The translations under genes were made by a program, and so were the position numbers. Shown piece by piece: positions 47,436-58,497 of a DNA stretch of 64,000 nucleotides (its first letter is position 1; the number at the start of each line of letters is the position of its first letter). The stretch lies in assembly GCA_024752435.1 (NCBI GenBank), contig CP103026.1, forward strand, positions 434,001 through 498,000, in the 5' to 3' direction. Source of the DNA: Allantophomopsis cytisporea (Eukaryota; Ascomycota; Leotiomycetes; Phacidiales; Phacidiaceae). Under the pieces are notes generated by a model. That model was not told where the DNA came from. It saw only the letters and a list, made by a program, of their open reading frames with translations, and searched no databases.

Positions 47436-49259
47436 CTACAATGCCGAGAAGACGAAAAGCTATATCATTGTCAGTGGATGAATGCATAGAGGTAATCTTG
47501 GAGAGGAATCTTACATTATTAGTGGCGGCAATAGCAATACTGTCTTCAAATGGATGCCAGCTCATGTGCAGAATCTTCTTGTTGAAATCAATTTGGTCGG
47601 CATCCGTCTCCTTACGCATTCTACCACCTTGTCCAGATGTGCCACTTGCGGGGCTTCCTGCACGAGAGCCATTCTTCTTTCCGTTTGCTGTAGGGCTGGT
47701 CGAGTTGATTGGTGTTGGTACGCCGACCTTCTTGGCCTTGAAGGCAGACTTGTCGGCTTGAAGTACAACCTCGGTATCCTTCTCAGGGTCCGAGGGGTAA
47801 ATCATGAAGTTATTGTTGTAAGATCCAGTCATGACGTTCTTAGCATCACCAGAGAAGACAACCTCAAACTTATCAAAGATACTGTCATTCTCGTACGTAT
47901 CACAGAGTCTTGGTCGGAGATGCTCGTGAATTGGAATGGTCTTAATGGGCTGGCGTTCCATGTTAACATCCCAAATCTTGACGGTGAGGTAGTCTCTTGA
48001 TAGAATGTATCGGCCGTCGTGCGAGAAGCGAACATCAGAGATGGAGGAAATAATCTCAGAGAAGAACGAACGGGAAGATGGATCTTCCTCCTGCTCAAAT
48101 TCTAATATTGGTCAGCAAGTTGTGAACTTCAATAGCCCGATTCGATACTTACGCTTGGCATGTTGGTCACACAGGGCACTCTCTCTCATGTCTGCAAGCT
48201 TGATAGTGCCCTTTGAGCTTGCGTACATGAACCAGTTACAGCTCTGTGGATGGAACTCAGCAGCTGTGATGACCTCCGTAAGCTCCTCCATGTTCGCTGG
48301 CTTAATATCCACAATGTTGAAGCTCTGATCCTGGATGTTGAGGTTCCAAAGGTTTATTCTCAGGTCATCACTACTGATAAAAGTCTCGCCATCGCTGTTG
48401 ACCGAGATGCTGTTGATGTGATATGCGTGAGCATTGGCGTATGTTCGTCGTGGCACAGCGGCAACGACAGTATCGTGATGTGTAAGTCGTGGGAGTTTGA
48501 GGTCGTGAGAACTATTGAAGTGTACGTTCGTGTTTGGTCGTAGTGCTCCCCCACCACCAGCAATTGTACCCGGAGTGAGGTCATGAGAGAGGTTGTTTTC
48601 CGCAACCACCTTCAAAGACTTCTCGAAGACCTTCCATAACTTGATGGTCTTGTCATTTGTCGAGAGCAAGTAATGCGAGGCGTTTTGTCGACGGCACCAT
48701 TTGATCTTATTGATTTTCTCCTCAATCTCGAGAGATTTAAGGTAGTCGAATTCGGGCTCGTGAGATTGGAACTCGGTGTGGAATTTATATTCACAGGTTT
48801 TTTTCTGAGAAAGATCAGTACCAACGCGTACCCAATTAGCCGCGTTGCAGCTCGAGGCATGCGCTTACCGTCTCATTTCTCTCGAATAAAACCACTCGTC
48901 CACCCTTGTCTCCAGTTGCAAGGTAGTTTCCGGTATGATCGAACTCGACAGTGGAGATGATATCAGCTACCCATTGTATTAGTTGTTTTCGAAGTTGACA
49001 CGATCTCGTCTTGAGGAGCTACAAACCTTCTGTGATATCCTCAACATCTCCCTTGTCTCCAAAACATCTGCAGTAAATGATATCAGTGACAATTTCCTAG
49101 TGGAGATACTACCCCGCCAAAGCCAACTCAACACATAACAGTCAAAGTTCCACTGCCGGTATCCGTAGCACTTGCAACGGTGAGAGTCACACAGATCATC
49201 AAAGGTAGTACTGACTGGGTGAACTTCCAAGTAGGAGAGTTCGGTTCTCCTTCTACCAT
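47436..49259 (-). CDS. CDC55: Protein phosphatase 2A regulatory subunit B (PR55/CDC55)
   Basis: Six exons on the minus strand: 49259-49216, 49067-49027, 48966-48869, 48804-48153, 48101-47515 and a final 24-base exon 47459-47436. Together they encode 481 residues. It is the WD40 beta-propeller subunit that gives PP2A its substrate choice in mitosis and morphogenesis. Exon joins recover strongly conserved text: PTWKFTQ + CFGDKGDVEDITE + ADIISTVEFDHTGNYLATGD, then TCEYKFHTEFQSHEPEFDYL and KSLEIEEKINKIKWC. The last exon gives NN + LFVFSAL-stop, the expected C-terminus. A Ser/Gly/Lys-rich insert (TANGKKNGSRAGSPASGTSG) lies near residue 430 before the last blade, as in other filamentous fungi. Reading through the last intron would replace LFVFSAL with an unrelated tail. 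A long leader separates it from the gene at 50500. Confidence 0.95.
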
Positions 49260-50499
49260 CTTTTCCAGGCTTGTACCGTTCGAGGACTGTTATCCCGAAC
49301 GTTATGTGTAGGTGTAGGGAGTCAAACTAGACACAGTCGTCACTTTCACGGCCCACGCTTGATGCAAGACGAGCAGGATGGTTGAGCAATTGGTAAACCG
49401 TAGAAGGCGGCGTGGTCGATAATCGATGGATTGAAGGTCTGGTGCGGTGACAACTTTGTACCTTGGTGGGGACGAGGTGAAGATAGCGCAGGGTTTTCGA
49501 GCAGCACGAGAGCTGTAGACGGTCGTGATATTCACAGCACAACAGTGCGACGCTGTGTGATGGACGATAGTCTTGGTGGTTGTTGAGCGTAGGTGAGTTA
49601 CTTGATTGCGTTGTGGGGGACTTGCTATTCTGGCGGGTGATGTTGTGCGGCAATCAGCCTGACCTTAGCCTCAGCGAGAGGCGCGATCTTCAAAAGCGTG
49701 ATGACAAAAAGTTGACCGCTCAGGCAGGAACAGAGTCGAGCAGAGCAAAGTTCCTCACTCACGACGCGATCGAATTTGTACTTTCGTTCTTCTGCTTTGG
49801 AATTTCTACAAACAACGTAAGAGCTGCAAACGACTCATTTATTTTGTACAAATACGACAATTCTTCTTATTCCATTAAGATAAACCCTCAGACTTGGACT
49901 CTGCGGATCATCATCATCGAAAGATGACCATGAGATAATAGAGTCCCTTGTTGTTCTTCAAGGTAATGAGCTTTTCTTATGCACTGCTGGTGGTGCACCG
50001 CATACTTCATGTCGCTTTCTTTGTTGTCAAAAAAGCCAAGGATAAGCCTGGCACTCTTACTTATGATAGATGGAGTAGTCCCTGAGGTAAGACGATATAT
50101 CCTGGATAGTTGGTGAATTATTATCTTACTATACGACAATTAATGTCATACAATGACAGTCATATCCAGTATAGACAGATGTCCTGGGTAAGGTATCACG
50201 ACTTTCAATAGCTTTTTTGTTCTAGGTACCTAGGTAAGGTATCATCTATCTATGTAGTTGTTAGGTAGACACTGTTGATGAGCTGGTGAAGATGGCCGAG
50301 ATCACGTGTCGTGTCCCGGTGCCAGCCAGCAGTGGAGTGAGTGACGTCGCTACCTTTTGGTGCAGCCTTATCGGACTCATCCCGCACGCAGCCTTGCTGA
50401 CCTTTCCAGGTTCATCACTTTACCTCGGATACCATCTCGATAGCTCCTATGGCTTACCTACATACTCGGGGTCTCAAATGATACCTAACTACTTTCAAC
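49260..50499. other. Divergent intergenic region
   Basis: About 1.2 kb between PP2A-B (minus) and the hypothetical protein (plus). It holds both promoters and a TACCTAGGTA palindrome at 50227-50236. No supported gene. Confidence 0.5.
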
Positions 50500-51561
50500 A
50501 TGAGCGAGGGCAAGGGGAAGGCACGAGCGACATCTACGGATGATGCGAAAAGCCCTTCCAAGTCCTTGGGAGATTCCACGCCTGCAAACTCAAGCTCCAT
50601 CCTCGGGCGTATTGGGTCATCTGCGAACAATTTGAGTCGCTCGATTCTCCTACCTCCTCGAAATGGAAGTGAACTGAACAACCTCCACGCCACAACTTCC
50701 GCAGTCTCTGGTAAAGGGGATTCCCAAAGCCATAATACTGGGTTGGCATCAACTGAGAATCCTGTTGTCGTATCTTCGCGCGGATCGAGCTTAGCTGCTA
50801 ACCCGACTGGTTATACAATTCGCAGCCAAAATCAAGAAGCTCATTTATCACAAGCAGAAGCAGAATTCTCTAAATTCGCCAGTTCAACTGATGGAATTCC
50901 TATTGACTATGACCTACTTCACAATGGGGATGCCGAGACTCACGCAGTAGAAGCCGAAGCCGAATTCTTATCGATCCTCGATGGTGCTGAGCCCTTAACA
51001 GCACCAGATGGCCAACCTACATTCCCGTCGGACAGCGTGCAGTATGAGGGTGCTATCCAGAATGGATACGAAGAGGCCACGCACAGGACAGTCAGTATGC
51101 AGGAAGCTATTGATGGCAAAGCTGTCTCCAATCTTTTGTCGGATCCCTCAGTTCAAGACAGTGTCAATGATCCCTCTACCGCACATGGGGAAGATAGACT
51201 TTATTGGCCCAAAGAAGAAGAAAAGATTGCTAGACTGATCAAACAGGGCGAGTTACCTAGAGAAGCCCTTGGCAATGTGGATGCGATCAGGACAAATCCA
51301 GTGCTCTTCGGTCACATAGGCACAGAAGGTCAGGAAGACCACGGTCATAGCCTGAATTTGCTTGATCATCCCAACAAGGAAACGGATGTATGGTATCGAT
51401 TCTTGACAAGCTACCAAGATGACGTTTGGGGTGATTTAGGGCCTTTAGTTGGAGAAGCTCGTGAAGAACTCAAGACATGGACACCTGATAAAGGAGACAT
51501 CTTACAAAAGCCAACAGCGGTGAGAAGACTTGGCCTTATCCTTGGGCATATTCGGCAGTAG
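50500..51561 (+). CDS. Hypothetical acidic protein
   Basis: A single-exon frame of 353 residues with ATG at 50500 and TAG at 51559-51561. The N-terminal ~110 residues are Ser/Asn/Gly-rich and probably disordered. Two related short helices recur (HLSQAEAEFSKFASS and HAVEAEAEFLSILDG), a pattern I have seen in uncharacterised fungal proteins. The C-terminal half is more ordered: YWPKEEEKIARLIKQGELPR, then VDAIRTNPVLFGHIG and DVWYRFLTSYQDDVWGDLGP. No signal peptide, membrane span or catalytic motif. It is adjacent to the broken MAPEG gene and divergent from PP2A-B. Function unknown. Confidence 0.75.
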   Translation: MSEGKGKARATSTDDAKSPSKSLGDSTPANSSSILGRIGSSANNLSRSILLPPRNGSELNNLHATTSAVSGKGDSQSHNTGLASTENPVVVSSRGSSLAANPTGYTIRSQNQEAHLSQAEAEFSKFASSTDGIPIDYDLLHNGDAETHAVEAEAEFLSILDGAEPLTAPDGQPTFPSDSVQYEGAIQNGYEEATHRTVSMQEAIDGKAVSNLLSDPSVQDSVNDPSTAHGEDRLYWPKEEEKIARLIKQGELPREALGNVDAIRTNPVLFGHIGTEGQEDHGHSLNLLDHPNKETDVWYRFLTSYQDDVWGDLGPLVGEAREELKTWTPDKGDILQKPTAVRRLGLILGHIRQ

Positions 51562-51742
51562 GTTGTGAAATCATGCATAGTTATACATAGATTATTGTAA
51601 TCACATTAGGAGATTATCGTATACTCTTTGAAACTTTCACCACGTTCGTATTGACTTTCGAAAATTTTCATATCACGATATTCTATCCTATAACTCTTCA
51701 TCAATAAGGAACTGTCTATATCATGAAAATCGGTTCAAAAGA

Positions 51743-52205
51743 CTAATGAGCATTCAAAAGCTTGCCGCCGACCCAAAGCCCATAAAAGCACGCGAAGTTC
51801 GCCATCAAGAAGACCGTTGACCTCACATAACTAAGTGGCGTAGACTCAATAAACAAATTCGCCATAGCATGTCCGATCCTGAGCATCAAACACCCCTATC
51901 CCACCGTACTCAAAATTGTACGCAGTGTACCCGAGACAAATAATAATCCAATCGAACCTGCAAAAAGTGGGAAGTTATCCATTGCAATCTGGTGCGCGCT
52001 CTCATTGCGCTTGATAAATTTCAGCTGCTTCCACGTCAGCTTGCCCTCAGCCACCGCGCGCTCGCCATACTCGGCCAAGTCGTATCGAGGGGAGGCGTTA
52101 TGGTCGAATTTGAAGAACTGTTTGGTGGTGCGCGATGACAAGGAGCAAGTGCGGGAAGATGAATTTGACGGCTAAGAAGCCTGCGCAGTTCGGTGGGAGA
52201 TCACC
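51743..52205 (-). pseudogene. Broken MAPEG-family gene (eicosanoid/glutathione membrane protein)
   Basis: The minus-strand translation KFDHNASPRYDLAEYGERAV + AEGKLTWKQLKFIKRNESAH + QIAMDNFPLFAGS carries the recognisable MAPEG core (RxxxAHxxAMxNFPLFAG). The upstream membrane segment (CAGFLAVKFIFPHLLLVI) is in another phase, so a frameshift lies near 52140. The frame then hits TAG at 51898-51896. It continues without shift as GCLMLRIGHAMANLFIESTP and VFLMANFACFYGLWVGGKLL to a TAG at 51743, which matches the third and fourth helices of the family. A 35-base intron would be needed to skip the TAG, and that is too short to be credible. An assembly error is the alternative to true decay. Confidence 0.68.
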
Positions 52206-53722
52206 GAGTTCGGATCGGCGTAGGCCGAGGGTGTGGAAGAGGGTCCTACTATGCACGTTACACTATTGGCTTTGGCATCGATATTCCAAGAGTTGGGATG
52301 TATGATGGATTGGGAATTGGGAATTGTGGGCTTTTTGCTTACATTTTGATTGGTTTGTATTGGACTATCAGCAATCTTCGTGAAGATGCTTGTTGGGGTC
52401 TCTACCTACGTACCTGTGGAAGGAAGCTGGTAAGATCACCTGTGTCGTATGAGAGGAAGCTGGTGAAGCTATGGGGGTGACGTGAGGATTTTGAAAGTTG
52501 TCAGCTTTCTCTACTTTTGTGGCACAGAGTGGTCAGACTGTATGGATCATCCTTCCATTTTTTGGGAATCGGCACGATTATTCAACGAAGAGACACACTT
52601 GCGATACATACGGGATATTCAACGAGCTTTGAGAACGTCTGAGGTTGACACGCTTACTCTGTACACACAATAGAATACGGAGTATCCAAAGGGTTTTTAG
52701 CACGACTGTGATCGCTATAACAAAATGCCTTGTGTGACGATGTATTTTTCAATATCGTGTTATTCATCAGCATAAAACCCCGGAAAATGCTACAAATAAT
52801 ATCCTGTATAAATCAAACGGCAATGTACTTCGACGGACCACGAGCATTAGTTTGATAGATATAAGGCTTTGTTATTATTAATGCACTGATGTAGGCACCT
52901 AGAGGTAATGAATGAACGATCTTCTCTAATTCAATGAAATAAGCCCCTGCTTCGGGGCTGTTAGCGACCTCAGTCATAAATATTGAAAGCTCTTTGGATA
53001 CTTCGTATACTTTAGACAGTAGGATGGATGGATGTGTGTACTGTGTAAGCGGTATTTAACGCGGCTACTGATAACCATCCGGATCTTCTGTCGGACGACC
53101 ACCAGTTTCAATACAATATATTATTACGTACAAATCATCTAGGACCTTGTCTTTATATCAGTAATATAGTGGAATCAGAGACGGTAACCTTGAAGAGATT
53201 AATCAAGAGCTCGGAGTCTGAGAACCCAGGATCTGTCTGCCATCTTTTTATTTGACACTAATGGAATATTGCGGGCTTTGCCTATCGGTGTATAATCGAA
53301 ATACATACCTGCATCGTATATCCTGACAAGAAATATCCAGCCTTTATTTTCTTTAATTGTTTTATAATCATGCATTTAGTTATTTCAAATGTAACAATGA
53401 AAGTTAGATATTCTTTACTCCCGCTTCTCTCTTTTTCTTTCTTTTTTTCCAAAAACTATTTGATGATTGAGAGAAATGCAATTTCAGATAAAATATCTCT
53501 CCGAATTGTTCTGTCGAATTTCCTTGATATAAAATAGAATAAATCGGGAGCCATGTAATTGTGCAAAACATGTAAAACGCACACCAATCTATTTTGGCAC
53601 CTTAAATTAATGTAAATCTAAAATGTTTCTATATCTCCAAATCATCCAGAATTTTTAATACCATCGAGAGTCAACATCATTTTCATTATCAAAATATATT
53701 GATTCAGATAAAAGCTCAAGCA
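52206..53722. other. AT-rich intergenic region
   Basis: About 1.5 kb with no supported gene, increasingly AT-rich towards 53700 and including a CT/T-rich tract at 53420-53450. It separates the conserved genes from the sugar-metabolism cluster. A short plus frame at 52193-52480 lies over the promoter side of the MAPEG relic and is not credible. Confidence 0.5.
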
Positions 53723-56121
53723 CTAAATATTTAAGTCCCTGAACTCCCCTCTGAGACTGTATATCCCATCCTTTCTAACATCCTCCACCAACCCCACAAC
53801 CTTCGGTGCAATAGCCTCAGCCTCAAAGCCAAAATATTTGTATGCCTCCGCTCCCGGTAACGAATGCCCAAATGAGTGCATCGACACCCCAGCGTCGGCG
53901 TATCTCTCCCAACCCAATGGACTATACGCCTCGATAACCACTCTCGGAGCACCTGACCTGTTCTGCAAGACCTCATGCTTGTATTCAAGCGGCTGCTGTT
54001 CAAAGAGTCGCTGGCAAGGGAAGCTGATAATGCGAACTCTCACACCGAATTTCGATTCCAGGAGTTTCGCAGTGTCGACAGTGAAGCACATCTCAGCCCC
54101 AACGCCAATGAGAGTGACATCTGCATTTTCCCTCTCTAGAAAGACATATGCACCCTTCTGTACGCCGTCACGAGACGAGTATTGTGGGTACTGTTCGAGA
54201 TTCTGTCGGGACAGAGAGATGATGGATGGGGATGAGGTGGCCTTCATAGCTGAGATAAATGCTCCGGCTGTCTCTTCCGAATCGCAGGGTCGTATGTAGA
54301 GAAGGTTTGGCATGGCGCGGTAGAGGGCTGCGAGAGCAATTGGTTGATGTGTAGGACCGTCTTCACCCGTTCCTATTGAGTCGTGCGTGGCAATATGAAT
54401 TGCTTGCAAGCCTTGGAGCGCTCCCATGCGTACTCCTGGTGCGGCGTACTAATTCACCTGTCAGTGAGAATCACAATGGCTATAACTTCTTACTCACAAT
54501 GTAGAACATGAAGAAGCTTGAAGTGACCGGAAGGATTGTGCCCTTGTTGAAAGCTGCAAGTCCATTCGAGATCGAGGCCATTGCATGCTCTCGAATTCCC
54601 CAGTGGATATATCGACCAGTGTAATCGCCGTTGATACCGCATTGTGTTCGTGTATCAGGCTGCCAGAAATACATTAGCCAAGAAACGATCAGAATAAGTG
54701 TCGAATAACGTACATGCTGGAAGTCAACCTTGTCTTTCCAGATCATATTGACAGATGGTGAAAGATCCGCCGTGCCAACCATAAAATTCTTCAAGTTCTG
54801 TGCAAGCGGGTTGCACACAAGACCAGAGGACTTTCGAGAAGGCGTTGGGGTTGTTGGGAAACTGTTCTTCGCTGGGATATATTTGGTCCAGTCATCAGTC
54901 ATCTTACCCTGCATTCTGCATTCGAATTCCGCATAGAGATCAGGATACTCCATCGAGTAGTTGTTCAACATGTCCTTCCAATCTCTCTCAAGTTGTCTTC
55001 CTCTTGGTTTTACTTCTCTGAAGAAGTCATAGACCTCATCCGCGACAACAAAGTGTTTGTTTTCATCCATTCCATTTACTTTCTTGATGTTAGCCACATC
55101 TTCAGGTCCAAAAGCCGCTCCATGTGCTTTCGCGTCTCCGGCTGACTTGCTGCCGATTCCGATAGTGGTTCTAATATTGATAAATGTTGGCTTGTCCTTA
55201 CTCAACGTCGCAGCAATCAGTGCACTAACAATGCTCTCAATATCGTAGTTACCGTCTTCGACGTCAATGACACTGAATCCAGAGGCTCTCATTTTGGCAT
55301 TCACATCTTCGGTGTTGCAAAGATCAACAGATCCATCGCAGGTCACTTGGTTGTTGTCGTAGATAATGACCAGATTATCCAATTTCCAATGCCCAGCAAG
55401 AGAGATCGCTTCCAGTGCTACTCCCTCCTGCAAGCATGCATCGCCAATCATGCACCATGTCATATTGTCCACCACGGGAAATTTTGGCCTATTGTATGTT
55501 GCCGCTAGGTGCTTAGTGGCCATAGCAAGTCCAACGGCGTTTGCGACTCCTTGACCAAGAGGTCCAGTTGTGACCTCAATGCCTTCGTATTCTATTTCGG
55601 GATGGCCAGGGCAAATTGAGTCGGTCCGCTTGGAGTGATATGATTGCAATTGTTCGAATGTCATGTTCTTGTAACCTAAAAGATGCAGAAATGTATATTG
55701 GAAGAGGCATGTGTGACCTAATTTCAAAACTGTCAGAACGTTTCAAGTTGAGAAGGGGACTATGTCTTCACGTACCGTTTGACAAGACAAAGCGATCGCG
55801 ATTGAAAAACGCTGGATTCTCTGGAGTATATTTCATAACATATTTCCACAAAGCAACTCCAATGGCCGCCATGCCCATGGCACTCCTTAAATTTCGTTAG
55901 TATTTGATGATTCTCGAATTGACCAGTGAAAGTTACCCCGGATGACCTCCAGAGAATTGTTCACATAGATCAGCAATTAAGCACCGAAAGGTTGACAGAA
56001 CAAGTTTATGCTGTGCGGAGTCTTCAAGTTGTAAGACAGGAAGACCATCAGAAGCGCCATCTTTCGTGGATACGATCTTCAAGGGAAGATGGTTCTCGGT
56101 TTCTATTGCAGAAGGAGACAT
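53723..56121 (-). CDS. Transketolase of the dihydroxyacetone synthase type
   Basis: Five exons: 56121-55937, 55885-55776, 55717-54714, 54659-54498 and 54448-53723. All phases close at 728 residues. Transketolases move two-carbon ketol units with thiamine diphosphate. The dihydroxyacetone synthase branch uses xylulose 5-phosphate and formaldehyde. This protein has the branch's wording at the cofactor site: HPEIEYEGIEVTTGPLGQG, then GDACLQEGVALEAISLAGHW and LDNLVIIYDNNQVTCDGSVD. Classical fungal transketolases differ here. The N-terminal SGGHPGSAMGMAAIG and the IHIATHDSIGTGEDGPTHQP segment are intact. The third intron (54 bases) is in frame without a stop. The C-terminus (EFRDLNI) has no peroxisomal PTS1 signal, unlike the methylotrophic-yeast enzyme, so a cytosolic location is likely. 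It is divergent from the reductase at 56706 and part of the cluster with a transporter and a regulator. The true substrate pair is unknown. Confidence 0.92.
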
Positions 56122-56705
56122 GGCTGCAAAACAATAAAATTGTTGAGTTTGGTCAAAAAGTCACAATTGAATCGCGAGGTTTCTTTATATTCCATCTTGA
56201 TGGCAAATATGTCTACTATGGGCAATTATGATAGTTTGATAGAGGGTGTATAATTACCTCTCCCGGTGAGCGTTCCTCGGTTTGCTGTTTCTGGGATGTG
56301 GAGATGCCAGTCAATGTGGGGTAATGGGGGTGGCACATGGTGGTGCGCGCTCATCCCAAACGGGAATATATAGGCGCTCAGTGAAATTCAATAAGAGCAG
56401 AATGAGCACAACCACGTTAAATCTTCACACAGAATTCTATATGTGGAAATTCGAGGCGGATTATCTTGGACACTTCTACAGTGAATATTGGTGTTTCATG
56501 AGGGACTCGGGGCTTCTCTTTCCTGTGGGGGTTCGAACCGCAATCAATACACTATAGAAAAGGGACTTGGTACTCAAGAGTTATCTTCAACCACTCAATA
56601 ACAACTTCACGTATCTTTCTTCTGATTGAAGTGTTCTTTAGCTTCTCTGAAAACCTCTTCGCCCATAGTATTTGCTGCCTTCCACTACAACCAACAACTA
56701 ACATA
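56122..56705. promoter_or_regulatory. Divergent promoter of transketolase and reductase
   Basis: 584 bases between two divergent start codons. Two GTGGGG motifs (56316-56321 and 56525-56530) fit the SYGGRG consensus of the carbon catabolite repressor CreA. No obvious TATA box or inverted CGG pair for the cluster's Zn2Cys6 regulator was identified by eye. Confidence 0.5.
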
Positions 56706-57694
56706 ATGGGCTCCGTAATTGTTCCTGACACGACCCTCCCTAGCCACATCCCAGAAACCGATCAAACCGCCGCAAATGCGCCAACCAAAGAACTTTTCTC
56801 TCTCAGCAACAAGACAATAGCTATCACAGGTGGTGGAAGGGGGCTGGGCATTACTTTAGCAGCAGCCGTCCTCGAGGCTGGTGGAAGTGTGACCTGTATT
56901 GATGTCTTGCCATCACCTTCCGACGCCGAATGGCTCAGCCTTCAAAAACTTGCGAACAGATCGAAATTGCATGTATCATATCACAAGTGCGATATCACAA
57001 AAGAAGAAGAGTTATCAGCCTGCCTCGATCTGATTGCTGCTGAAGGCAAATCCTTTAGAGCTCCATTATCCGGAACGATAGCGTGCGCCGGTATTCAACA
57101 GAAGGTACCAGCTGTCGAGTATCCCGTGGATGGCTTCCGCAGAATTATGGATGTCAATGTTACAGGAACTTTCTTGACTGCGAAGCACTCTGCAAGAATT
57201 TTCATCGAGAACAAAATTCCTGGTAGCATTGTTATGATTGCTTCGATGTCTGGACAAGTGGCAAACAGGGTACGTCTTTCCTTTCAGCTGAACAGTTTTG
57301 TTCTAACAGGCTATGGTTTATAGGGCCTGACCTGTTCCGCATATAACACATCGAAAGCTGCGGTTCAACAGATGTGTCGGTCGGTTGCACAAGAGTGGGG
57401 TCTATATGGTATCAGAGTCAACACACTCTCACCAGGTGTAAGTCTTGGTCTTCTGATTCCCGAATTTTGCAAAAGTTACTGACACACAGAAAGTATATAA
57501 GAACAGCAATGACAGACGAACTATTGGCTGCGGAGCCAGAGGTGGAAAAGACATGGATGGCTGGTGCTTTGCTGGGAAGACTTGGTGCCCCCGATGACTT
57601 CAAAGCACCAGCTATCTTCTTGCTTGCAGATGGAAGCTCTTTTATGACAGGCGCCGATTTACGAGTTGACGGAGGGCATTGTGCATCTGCTTAA
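56706..57694 (+). CDS. Short-chain dehydrogenase/reductase (classical SDR, polyol type)
   Basis: Three exons (56706-57269, 57324-57437, 57494-57694) encode 292 residues. The Rossmann motif TGGGRGLG is at 41-48, the catalytic Ser is about 182 (IASMSG) and YNTSK is at 195-199. The structural Asn lies in MDVNVTGTF. C-terminal FLLADGSSFMTGADLRVDGG is typical of the fungal sorbose/xylulose/arabinitol-type reductases. The usual NNAG is replaced by IACAG, an odd change. The Asp in VTCIDVLP after the second strand suggests a preference for NAD(H) (inference). There is a ~40-residue N-terminal extension without a targeting look. It shares a promoter with the transketolase and precedes the sugar transporter by about 0.8 kb, which points to a sugar/polyol interconversion. 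Confidence 0.92.
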
Positions 57695-58497
57695 TGTATC
57701 AGGGCTCGTAATTATTGCATACATGCACAGATTTATAGATATTAGAATTGCAGTTCTTTGTTGTTTGAAGTCGGCCAACATGTGCTCTTGACACACTATT
57801 CTTCATACCACTCAAGTGGGTTTTACGTTGATCCCATATTCCTAGATATGATACATCACTGAAGTTACCACTCTGAAGAATGATATCCATTAGTAATGTC
57901 GAAAGGCCTTGTGTACTTGATGATATCTTGAACTCCATATCTTCCTCGACCACGACGAGAATTTAAGCCGCATATGATGCATTCGCTCATTCATTATCCG
58001 GTTCGTTATCCATCGCAGAGAAATAAGTCGATGATTTTCTTGATCAGGGCATTCCTGGAGCCAGCTGGTGCAGCTGGTGGGCCAAAGCTCTTGCTACTAC
58101 TGTGGTGTCATGCATGGCTCGGCAAACCATCGGCAAAGTGGTTGTTTCTTCCCCTCTCGGAAGAACATTCGACATGTCACGCACTTCTCAAAACCTTAGT
58201 ACGAGTCAGACCAGTGCCAAACTCCTACCCCGGTATGACCCCAGCATCTGGGGTTGTGGAGTCTTCAGAATATCTCTGGAGCGTGTATTCGGCATGTCTT
58301 GCGGTAAGCGCCTCCATCGTGATACGCAGCCACCTTGCGCATTTGGCCAAGGAAGTGGAGAGTCTTTGTACGCATCGAAACCCATTTATACTCAGGTAAT
58401 TCCCGGGGGTTGAGGTGATTTCTTTTGCAGAAAACAAGAGACTTTTCTTCCTTCTTTCGTCACCCACACATCGAATAATTTATCTCTAAAAGTCAAG
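57695..58497. other. Intergenic between reductase and transporter
   Basis: 3' region of the reductase and promoter of the transporter. A 141-codon plus frame (57974-58399) has poor composition and ends before the transporter start, so it is not listed. Confidence 0.45.

Noticed and set aside
56520..56545. GGTTCGAACC box suggesting a tRNA T-arm
   Set aside because: On neither strand do the flanks form a T stem, acceptor stem or anticodon arm.
57974..58399. 141-codon plus frame before the sugar transporter
   Set aside because: Lies in the promoter, with poor composition and no recognisable domain.
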